From Thiomargarita sp. (GTDB lineage Bacteria > Pseudomonadota > Gammaproteobacteria > Beggiatoales > Beggiatoaceae), in NCBI GenBank assembly GCA_020721005.1, contig DYNP01000002.1:130815-191497 (forward strand): a DNA stretch of 60,683 nt, written 5' to 3'. A program made the position numbers and the translations under genes. Shown here piece by piece: positions 30,501 through 38,332 of the stretch (position 1 is the stretch's first letter; every line of letters begins with the position of its first letter). The notes below the pieces were generated by a model that worked only from the letters and a program-made list of their open reading frames with translations, had not been told where the DNA came from and made no database searches.

Positions 30501-33500
30501 CCCCATTTGAGTCTCCTCTGGAAATAGGCCCTGACCTTTCTCAAACCACCACCGATCAATCTGCGATTCAGACTTATCCGCTTTCTCCCTTACAAGCGGG
30601 AATGTTGTACCATATTTTACGAGAAGAGACCAGCACCGGAATGTATTTGATTCAATTCCTGCTGGATCTGCAAGGCGCTGTCAATCCACATCATTTTTCA
30701 CAAGCTTGCCAAGCTATATGCAATCGACATCCGGCTTTGCGCAGTTCTTTCCACTGGCAGGGCCGTCAACAACCTGTGCAAGTGGTTCATCCAGAAGTTG
30801 AAATTCAGGTATCTCAACAAGATTGGCGATCCCGATCAGCAAGTCAACAACGTTTGGAATTGGAAAAATTGGTTGAAGCCGATCGTATACAAGGCTTTGA
30901 TTTAACTCAAGTCCCTTTGTTAAGATTTACTTTAATTCAAACAACTGATCAACATAGCCAGTTGTTGCTCACCTATGTCCATCTGATTGTTTCAGAATGG
31001 GAACAATTGGTGCTGTTGGAAGAGTTATTTAAATATTATGAAGCGCTGCAAGCTGGGCAATCTTTACAATTACCCCCCACTCGACCCTATCGTGATTTTA
31101 TCAGTTATTTACACAGTTTGGATCGCCAAGCTCAGGAACAATTTTGGCGCCACACTTTACGAAATTACCAACCCACCCGTTTCCCGTTAATTCGTCGTGA
31201 AAAACTTCCTATAGCCTATCGGGAACAACAGTGGTCACTGCCCAATCAGTTGACTCAGCAATTGACCAATTTGGCCCGCCAACATAAAATCACTTTAAAT
31301 ACTTTGCTAACAGGAACTTATGCTCTGTTGTTGAGCAAATATTTGAGAACAGATGATGTGGCATTTGGTTTGGTATTTTCTGGACGCAATGTAACTTGGT
31401 CTGGTTTTGAACATACAGTTGGACTGTTTATCAACACCGTGCCATTGAGAGTTCCCATTTCTCCTAATGAGTCATTGGGAACTTGGTTAACGGCTTTACA
31501 AGCGCAAGTGGTTGAACTCAGCCGATATGAACACAGTTCCCTAGTGGATATTCAAGGTTGGAGTGAAGTGCCACGCGGTCAGGATTTGTTTGAAACCATA
31601 TTGGTATTTGATGAGGAGCGATTGGATGATTATCTCAATAAACACCTTTCTAGCTTACATATCAATGGGTTCCAAATTTTGTATGAGAGCACCAATTACC
31701 CACTGACTTTTGCAGTGATGAAAGGAACCCCGATGATGGTGCGTGCCATTTTCAATGAAGCGCAATTTGCCCCCACCACGGTTGAACGTTTGCTAGAGCA
31801 TTATCAAACTTTGTTGGAAAATTTAGTGATGGGACTGCTTGAAAATCAAGCTATTCACCAGTTGTCATTGGTCTCCCAGACTCAGCGCCATCAAGTTGTG
31901 AACACTTGGAATCAGACGGCCACCGATTATCCCAAACAACGCTGCATTCACGATTTATTTGAGCAACAAGTCGAGCATTCCCCACGGGCAGTGGCACTGG
32001 TATTTAAGGATCAACGCTTATCTTATGCAGAATTGAATGCCCGAGCCAATCAACTGGCCCATTTTCTGCGACAACAAGGAATAAATTTGGGACAGCCCAT
32101 TGGCCTGTGTTTGGAACGTTCCCTAGAGTCCATCATTGGTTTGTTGGGTATTCTCAAAGCAGGTGGAATCTATGTGCCCTTAGATCCTTCTTATCCCAAG
32201 GAACGCTTGGCTTTCATGTTGAAAGATACGCAACTGTCCATAATTTTGACTCAGCAATCCATATTACCCAACCTCCCCACCACCGCTGCTCAACCTTGGT
32301 GCCTGGATACCCAATGGCATCTTATTGCTCAGTCCAGTTCCCTTAATATTCCCAATAAGACCACTGCCAATTCGTTGGCTTACATCATGTACACCTCTGG
32401 CACCACCGGTTTACCTAAGGGAGTATGTATCACTCATCAAGCTGTGGTGCGGCTAGTTAAAGACACCAATTATATCCAATTGACTGCAAAAGATATTTTT
32501 CTGCAATTTGCACCCATGTCATTTGATGCCTCCACCTTTGAAATTTGGGGATGTTTGTTAAACGGTGGCCGTTTGGTCATCATGCCCCCTCACTTGCCCT
32601 CTCTAGAAGAATTGGGAACTGTTTTAAAACAGTATCATATTACTGTTTTGTGGTTGACTGCAGGCTTATTTCATCAAATGGTGGAGGAACGTCTGAGCGA
32701 TTTGGCTGGGCTTAAATACTTATTGGCGGGAGGAGATGTACTGGGAATCAAGGCAGTGCAGCGAATTTTACAACATTTCCCAACCATAACTTTAATCAAT
32801 GGCTATGGTCCCACTGAGAATACAACTTTCACTTGTTGCTATCCTATGTCTGGAAAAACTCTTTTGGATCATTCTGTTCCTATTGGTTATCCAATTGCCA
32901 ACACCCAAGTGTATGTGGTCGATCATCATCAACAACCATTGCCCACAGGAGTACCAGGAGAATTGTTAATCGGAGGAGATGGTTTGGCAACTGGTTACCT
33001 AAATCATCCCCAATTGACCGCCGAAAAATTCATTCCCCACCCCTTTAGCCAGAATTCCCAAGATCGTTTGTATAAGACTGGAGACTGGGTTTATTACCTC
33101 CCGGATGGCTGCCTTGAATTTTTGGGACGACTGGATCAACAAGTGAAAATTCGGGGATTTCGTATTGAGCCTCAGGAAATTGAGGTAGTGCTGGCTCAAC
33201 ATTCCCAAGTCAGTGAGGCAATTGTTGCTCCTTGGACAGATTCCGCGGGGCAAAAGCAATTGGTAGCCTATGTCATCCCCAAGCCCAATTTTGACTTGTT
33301 AGCCAATGAGTTACGTGATTTTCTAAAACCACGTTTACCAGACTATATGATTCCCAGCTTTTTCCAAATCCTGACCAGTTTGCCTTTAACTCCCAATGGT
33401 AAGGTAGACCGGCGCGCCCTGCCCAAACCCATCCCCACTGCCTCCCGAGTCTATATTGCGCCCCGGTCTCCAGAGGAAGAATTGCTGATTGGGATTTGGT

Positions 33501-36500
33501 CAGAAGTATTGGGCATCAATCAACCTGGAGTGCAGGATAATTTCTTTGAATTGGGTGGTCATTCCCTATTGGCTACTCAAGTGGTCTCTCGTATCCGGGC
33601 AGTGTTTCAGGTGGAACTTCCTTTGCGTTATTTGTTTGAATTCCCCACGGTTGAAGAATTGGTTAAACGCTTATTGGAATTGCAAAAAGTGCACTTGCCC
33701 ACGCTTCCCTTACAACCTGTTTCTAGAGCTGAACCATTGCCCTTATCCTTTGCTCAACAGAGACTGTGGTTCATTGAGAATTTTGCACCGGGGAACACTG
33801 CCTATATTGTGGTCAATGGATTGATTTTACGGGGAAATTTACAGATTTCTGCCCTTGAATTCAGTCTGCAAACCATTCTCCAACGTCAAGATTCTCTGCG
33901 AACCGTATTTCCCATGATACAAGGTCGTCCGGTCCAACAGATCTTACCCATGGTAAACTCTCCCTTAACTGTGGTGGATCTATCTGATCTGCCGGCAGAT
34001 TCTCAAACAACGGTCCTGTCCCAACATATTGCATTGAATAATCAGACCACTTTTAATCTCAACACAGGCCCCTTAACCCGTTTCAAGTTGATACGTTTGG
34101 CGCTCCAACATCATCTCCTGTTACTTGCCTTGCATCATATTATTTCAGATGGATGGTCTCTGGGGGTATTTTATCGGGAATTGAGCACTTGCTATCAGGC
34201 TGCATTGTCTAAAACTCCAGTGAACTTGCCCCAACTGCCTATCCAGTATGTAGATTTTGCGGTGGGTCAACGGGCTTGGTTGACAGGAGAAATCTATGAT
34301 CGGCAGATGAATTATTGGAAGTCTCAATTGGCTAATCTACCCGTTTTCCAATTTCCTACAGATTATTCCCGTCCCCCAATTCAAACTTTTTCTGGAGCCA
34401 CTGTGCCATTCCAGTTGTCAGAGTCCATGACTGTGGAATTGGAAAATTTAAGCCAAACTCAAGGAGTTACGTTGTTCATGACCTTGTTGGCAGCATTTTT
34501 GGGATTGCTGTTTCGCTACACAGGTCAAACAGACATTGCAGTGGGTTCCCCCATTGCCAATCGCAATCGACATGAAATTGAGCATTTAATTGGCTTTTTT
34601 GTAAATACTTTGGTATTGCGAGCCAATTTGTCGGAACGATTGCATTTTGATGAATTATTGCAACAAGTGCGTCAAACAACATTACAAGGGTATGCCCATC
34701 AAGATTTGCCATTTGAGCATTTGGTCGAGGAACTTCATCCAGAACGCAACACCAGTGTGAATCCTTTGATCCAAGTCATTTTTGCCTTGCAAAACAGTCC
34801 ATTAGCTCTCCCCAATCTGTCCGATTTGACGGTGGAATTATTTGATCATCCCATCAGTGCCACCCGTTTTGATTTAGAATTCCATTTGTGGCGTCAACCT
34901 CGTGTTGGATTAACTGGTTTTTTAATTTATAATACTGATTTGTTTGCATTGCCGAGTCTTCAACGTTTGTTGGGTTATTTTGAACGCTTCTTGCAATCAG
35001 TATTGCTGAATCCCAAACAGGCTTTGGCTGATATTGCATGGTTAACAGTTGAGGAACGTTTTGAATTGTTGCATGACTTGAATCAAACAGTGCTGCCCTA
35101 TCCCAGAGAACAGGCGGTGCATACAGTTTTTGAGTCCCAAGTGGCACAAACCCCAGATGCTATCGCCTTGTTATGGAAGGATTCTCATCTCACATATTTG
35201 GCGCTCAATCAACGTGCAAATCAGTTGGCTCATTACCTACAGTCCTTGGGAATCAAACCAGAAACTCCAGTGGGAATTTATCTGTCTCGCAGTTTAGAGA
35301 TGATTATTGGCATATTGGGAATTCTTAAAGCCGGTGGATGTTATGTGCCATTGGATCCAGCTAACCCGGCGGAAAGAGTGCGCTTTATTTTAGAAGATAC
35401 CCAAACGCAATGGGTTCTCATACAACGGGATTGCATACCTGGAGCACCCAATGGAGTGATTCCCATTTGTTTGGAGCAACACTGGCCAATGATTGCTCAA
35501 TATTCGGTTGAGAATTGCTCAGTGGAAGTGAATGCAGACAGTTTGTGTTATGTGACTTATACTTCTGGTTCCACTGGGAAGGCCAAGGGGGTGAGTGTGG
35601 TGCATCGGGGAGTGGTTCGTTTGGTGAAAAACAGCAATTATGTAACTTTCGATAAAACTGATGTATTATTACAGTTGGCCCCTTTGGCTTTTGATGCTTC
35701 CACATTTGAAATTTGGGGCGCTTTGTTGAACGGTGCTCGATTGGTCATTGCTCATCCGGAAAAGCCGACTTTGGCTGAATTGGGAGAATTGTTGCGGCAA
35801 TATCAAGTTTCCGTGTTGTGGTTGACGGCCAGTTTGTTTCAAATGATGGTGGCTGAGCAGTTGGAAGATTTGGCCAGTGTACAACAGTTATTGGCTGGGG
35901 GAGATGTGTTGCCTCCATCTTCTGTACGTCGAATATGGCAACGTTTTCCCCAATGTACAGTGATCAATGGTTATGGTCCCACAGAGAATACTACTTTCAC
36001 ATGTTGTTATCGCATGCAATCTTCGACACTGTGGGGGGAAAGTGTACCCATTGGTAAACCAATTTCTAACACGCAAGTTTATATTTTAGATGCGCAAATG
36101 GCTTTGGTTCCTCGAGGTATGGTGGGAGAATTGTATGCAGGGGGAGATGGTTTGGCTCGAGGATATTGGCATCGTCCTGATTTGACTACGGAGCGGTTTT
36201 TGCCCAATCCATTCCAAGATGAGACCGGGTCAGCGATTTTATATCGTACTGGAGATTGGGTGCGGTGGCGAGAAGAAGGTGTTTTGGAATTTATAGGTCG
36301 CTTGGATGATCAAGTGAAAATTCGTGGTTTTCGGATTGAACTGGCTGAAATTGATAAGGTTTTAAGTGGTTACCCGGCGATCAAACAATCGTTGACCTTG
36401 GCCAAACAGGCTAAATCTGGAGACAAACGATTGGTGGCTTATGTGATACCAGACTTTGGCGTTGCCGAAGTGGCGGCTGAGACTCAATCTGATGCTCAGG

Positions 36501-38212
36501 AATTGGTTGCCGAGTGGGAAACGGTTTTTGATCAGAATATTTATGCTCGGTCTCCTTCTGATCAGGAAGTCAAGGTTGCAGAGCCAGTCAACTTTGTGGG
36601 GTGGAATAGCAGTTATACTGGGGAGCCTATTCCATTGGCAGAAATGCAGGTGTGGAGCAGTTATCGTCTCCAACAGTTGCAGGCTTTACAGGCTCAACGG
36701 GTGTTGGAAATTGGGTGTGGCATGGGCATTCTCTTGCTGCCTTTAGCCATCCAGTCTACACGGTACGTTGGCACTGATATTTCCCAAGTGGCTCTTGAAT
36801 ATGTGGCAAAACGAGCCCGTAATTTGCCTCAAGTTCAGTTGTTAAAAAATCCAGCTGAACGATTTGAGATTTTGGCTGATCAGCAGTTTGACCTGTGTAT
36901 TCTCAACTCAACTGTGCAATATTTTCCCGGTGTGGATTATTTGCTAACGGTGTTGGAAGGCGCCTTGCAAACTGTGGCATTGGGTGGATGTATTTTTGTG
37001 GGCGATGTTCGTAACTTTCGATTATTAAAGATGTTTCAAGCCTCGGTGCAATTGCATAAGGCTGAGGCGCTGTGTTCACGAGAAGAGTTGCGACAACGGG
37101 TACAATGGCGTTTGCTACAAGAGAATGAGTTATTGTTAGATCCCAGTTTTTTTACTTTGTTACCCCAACGTTTTCCAAGAATTACCCAGGTACACATACA
37201 GTTGCAACGGGGCTGGGCTCATAATGAGTTGACTCAATTTCGTTATGATGTATTTTTGTGGTTGGATCGGGTCCCAGAAGTGACTCAGCCGCCAGCAGTG
37301 GTCATAGATTGGATGCAACAGGCTATGGATTTGTCTGCATTGCAGGCTTATTTGGAGCGTGAGCATCCTGATTCTCTATGGTTGACAGGGTTACCCAATG
37401 CCCGTTTGAGCCAGGCAGTGGCCACAGTGGCTTGGTTGGAGAGTGAAATGGGACCGTCTACAGTGGGAGAATGGAAGGCTAATTTGTCAAATCCCTTGCT
37501 TGGGAATGAACAAGGGGTAGAGCCAGAGGAAATATGGACATTGGGGGAAAAATTGGGTTATCAGGTGGAACTCAGTTATTCCCCAAATACTGAAACGCAA
37601 ATGGGCAATTGTCAGGCTTTATTTTGGCGTTCCCATCGACCCACTTTAGTTTTGTCATCAAAATCTAATTTGGGAACTATATCATGGAATATGTATGCAA
37701 ATCAACCATTACAGGGGGATTTTAATCGTAAAATTGCACCTAAATTACGAGATTATTTGGCTCAACGATTGCCTGATTATATGATACCTGCGGCTTTTGT
37801 GGTGTTGAGTCAATGGCCGTTGAATGCCAATGGTAAGATCGATCGTCGGGCTTTGCCAGAGCCGCGGGAACTTCAAACTGTGGCTAAACAGGTGGTGAGT
37901 CCCCAAACTGAATTGGAGCAACAGATATTGGCTATTTGGCAGGAAGTTTTGCAGGTAACTACGGCTGGAGTGGAAGATAATTTCTTTGATTTGGGAGGTC
38001 ATTCCCTATTGATGGTGCAGGTGTGTAATCAGGTGCGAAAAACTTTGCATCGGGAGCTTAGTGTGGTGGATATGTTTCAACATCCTACAGTTAGAAAAAT
38101 GGCGCATTATTTGTCTGCACAGGTTTCTACTTCGGCATTGATTGCAGAGACTCAAGATCGAGCTGACAAACAGAAGCAGGCTTTACAGCGTCGTAAACAG
38201 TTGCGTTCATAA
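27533..38212 (+). CDS. Trimodular non-ribosomal peptide synthetase
   Basis: About 3559 residues. Approximate order by position: A1 (27.56-28.87 kb), N-methyltransferase (28.93-29.69), A1 end (LPLTVNGKVDKR), T1 (GGDSLK, ~30.39), C2 (30.56-31.85), A2 (31.94-33.42), T2 (GGHSLL), C3 (33.72-35.05, canonical HHIISDG), A3 (35.1-36.4), N-methyltransferase (36.5-37.26, LEIGCGMG), A3 end, T3 (GGHSLL, ~38.0). My reading of the specificity codes is DAFWLGGTFK for A2 and A3 (valine-like). A1 reads DVWNMGLVN-K, with a Ser/Thr-like pocket region and low certainty. The product would be acyl-(N-Me-X)-Val-(N-Me-Val). C2 has an abnormal motif (VHLIVSE). No thioesterase, reductase or terminal C domain. An in-frame TTG at 27467 is an alternative start; neither start has a clear ribosome-binding site. 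Confidence 0.92.
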   Translation: MTDHTNNPDFQTIHQRFEFQVERHPDKLAIIDNHRTITYRELNQRSNQLAHFLQTLGIQLEQPIGIIADRSIETIMAILAILKVGGTYIALDPNYPQNRLNWLWQDAQLNLLLTQTSLNNSTVATFPGRLIPLDQDYSHHSDQNLPQITSSQHLSHIIYTSGSTGQPKGVLLEHGNVLNLMTACQTVFGFTEQDIWALFHSFAFDVSVWELWGALLHGGTVVMISHLLSRSPADLYQCLCEQRVTVLNQTPLAFYQLAQVQQHAHQQLSLRYIMIGGEVLDFSRLAPWFARLGDQHPQIINLYGLTETTVNVSFYRLTQADCQRSQCLIGQAIPTVQIHLLDADQQPVPIGTIGEIYVGGKGIARGYLNRPDLTAQRFIFHSNERLYRTGDLGRFSNNGILEYLGRSDQQVQIHGFRVEPGEIETVLRQHELVDATVVIAREDQQVGERQLVAYVVFKQNTLSQVKDQVADWQKLYEYKYGELTVPTTPPLHNFLGWHSSYTGLPIPNDEMQNWVAHTLERLQALKPQRVLEIGCGTGLLLWRLAPQCSEYIGTDFSQAVIEYLRYWQTQLSGFEHVQLLHQEANQFSSLGTQQFDTIIINSVVQYFPSLDYLQQVITNALSHLVPGGHLFLGDIRNYLLLNDFHTTVLLAQASTPLTPEQLAWQRTQNVERETELLIDPTYFGTLPTQYPQINQVKVWPKRGQDRNELTCFRYDVITQTHNLISSSNEEKNEAITPVIYDWESLDFNIMQLPQRLTECSQAIKICRVPNQRLKTSGLDPELFWEWSTNLPYQVEVSWLNTDLEGSYEVIFTPNSQTTLAAQLRTTGLTSLNAHSPDSLSPRFPTDKRYANTPWQAKLERHLIPQLRKFLQDRLPDYLVPTAIVKLDRLPLTVNGKVDKRALPAPPKTRAILDCDYLAPQTVVQQHLAHIWQTVLGIEEPIGIQDNFFELGGDSLKVIQVINRAKDFQLNLSFEQFFKYPTIAELVIHLSPFESPLEIGPDLSQTTTDQSAIQTYPLSPLQAGMLYHILREETSTGMYLIQFLLDLQGAVNPHHFSQACQAICNRHPALRSSFHWQGRQQPVQVVHPEVEIQVSQQDWRSRSASQQRLELEKLVEADRIQGFDLTQVPLLRFTLIQTTDQHSQLLLTYVHLIVSEWEQLVLLEELFKYYEALQAGQSLQLPPTRPYRDFISYLHSLDRQAQEQFWRHTLRNYQPTRFPLIRREKLPIAYREQQWSLPNQLTQQLTNLARQHKITLNTLLTGTYALLLSKYLRTDDVAFGLVFSGRNVTWSGFEHTVGLFINTVPLRVPISPNESLGTWLTALQAQVVELSRYEHSSLVDIQGWSEVPRGQDLFETILVFDEERLDDYLNKHLSSLHINGFQILYESTNYPLTFAVMKGTPMMVRAIFNEAQFAPTTVERLLEHYQTLLENLVMGLLENQAIHQLSLVSQTQRHQVVNTWNQTATDYPKQRCIHDLFEQQVEHSPRAVALVFKDQRLSYAELNARANQLAHFLRQQGINLGQPIGLCLERSLESIIGLLGILKAGGIYVPLDPSYPKERLAFMLKDTQLSIILTQQSILPNLPTTAAQPWCLDTQWHLIAQSSSLNIPNKTTANSLAYIMYTSGTTGLPKGVCITHQAVVRLVKDTNYIQLTAKDIFLQFAPMSFDASTFEIWGCLLNGGRLVIMPPHLPSLEELGTVLKQYHITVLWLTAGLFHQMVEERLSDLAGLKYLLAGGDVLGIKAVQRILQHFPTITLINGYGPTENTTFTCCYPMSGKTLLDHSVPIGYPIANTQVYVVDHHQQPLPTGVPGELLIGGDGLATGYLNHPQLTAEKFIPHPFSQNSQDRLYKTGDWVYYLPDGCLEFLGRLDQQVKIRGFRIEPQEIEVVLAQHSQVSEAIVAPWTDSAGQKQLVAYVIPKPNFDLLANELRDFLKPRLPDYMIPSFFQILTSLPLTPNGKVDRRALPKPIPTASRVYIAPRSPEEELLIGIWSEVLGINQPGVQDNFFELGGHSLLATQVVSRIRAVFQVELPLRYLFEFPTVEELVKRLLELQKVHLPTLPLQPVSRAEPLPLSFAQQRLWFIENFAPGNTAYIVVNGLILRGNLQISALEFSLQTILQRQDSLRTVFPMIQGRPVQQILPMVNSPLTVVDLSDLPADSQTTVLSQHIALNNQTTFNLNTGPLTRFKLIRLALQHHLLLLALHHIISDGWSLGVFYRELSTCYQAALSKTPVNLPQLPIQYVDFAVGQRAWLTGEIYDRQMNYWKSQLANLPVFQFPTDYSRPPIQTFSGATVPFQLSESMTVELENLSQTQGVTLFMTLLAAFLGLLFRYTGQTDIAVGSPIANRNRHEIEHLIGFFVNTLVLRANLSERLHFDELLQQVRQTTLQGYAHQDLPFEHLVEELHPERNTSVNPLIQVIFALQNSPLALPNLSDLTVELFDHPISATRFDLEFHLWRQPRVGLTGFLIYNTDLFALPSLQRLLGYFERFLQSVLLNPKQALADIAWLTVEERFELLHDLNQTVLPYPREQAVHTVFESQVAQTPDAIALLWKDSHLTYLALNQRANQLAHYLQSLGIKPETPVGIYLSRSLEMIIGILGILKAGGCYVPLDPANPAERVRFILEDTQTQWVLIQRDCIPGAPNGVIPICLEQHWPMIAQYSVENCSVEVNADSLCYVTYTSGSTGKAKGVSVVHRGVVRLVKNSNYVTFDKTDVLLQLAPLAFDASTFEIWGALLNGARLVIAHPEKPTLAELGELLRQYQVSVLWLTASLFQMMVAEQLEDLASVQQLLAGGDVLPPSSVRRIWQRFPQCTVINGYGPTENTTFTCCYRMQSSTLWGESVPIGKPISNTQVYILDAQMALVPRGMVGELYAGGDGLARGYWHRPDLTTERFLPNPFQDETGSAILYRTGDWVRWREEGVLEFIGRLDDQVKIRGFRIELAEIDKVLSGYPAIKQSLTLAKQAKSGDKRLVAYVIPDFGVAEVAAETQSDAQELVAEWETVFDQNIYARSPSDQEVKVAEPVNFVGWNSSYTGEPIPLAEMQVWSSYRLQQLQALQAQRVLEIGCGMGILLLPLAIQSTRYVGTDISQVALEYVAKRARNLPQVQLLKNPAERFEILADQQFDLCILNSTVQYFPGVDYLLTVLEGALQTVALGGCIFVGDVRNFRLLKMFQASVQLHKAEALCSREELRQRVQWRLLQENELLLDPSFFTLLPQRFPRITQVHIQLQRGWAHNELTQFRYDVFLWLDRVPEVTQPPAVVIDWMQQAMDLSALQAYLEREHPDSLWLTGLPNARLSQAVATVAWLESEMGPSTVGEWKANLSNPLLGNEQGVEPEEIWTLGEKLGYQVELSYSPNTETQMGNCQALFWRSHRPTLVLSSKSNLGTISWNMYANQPLQGDFNRKIAPKLRDYLAQRLPDYMIPAAFVVLSQWPLNANGKIDRRALPEPRELQTVAKQVVSPQTELEQQILAIWQEVLQVTTAGVEDNFFDLGGHSLLMVQVCNQVRKTLHRELSVVDMFQHPTVRKMAHYLSAQVSTSALIAETQDRADKQKQALQRRKQLRS

Positions 38213-38224
38213 ATTTCTATTCTC

Positions 38225-38294
38225 TATAGGGACCGGAAACTGAATTGTTAAGTTACAGGATCTTTATATCAGATCATAGGTTTTCGGCCCTATA
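38225..38294. repeat. Imperfect inverted repeat between NRPS and ATPase genes
   Basis: Arms TATAGGGACCGGAAAC (38225-38240) and GGTTTTCGGCCCTATA (38279-38294) are near-complementary and separated by 38 nt. They lie in the 120-nt gap ahead of the ATPase gene. They could form a leader hairpin or mark a regulatory site. There is no T-run to support a terminator. Confidence 0.4.
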
Positions 38295-38332
38295 TGAAAA
38301 TAGGCAAACATTTTCACCCTTAAGGATCAGTT

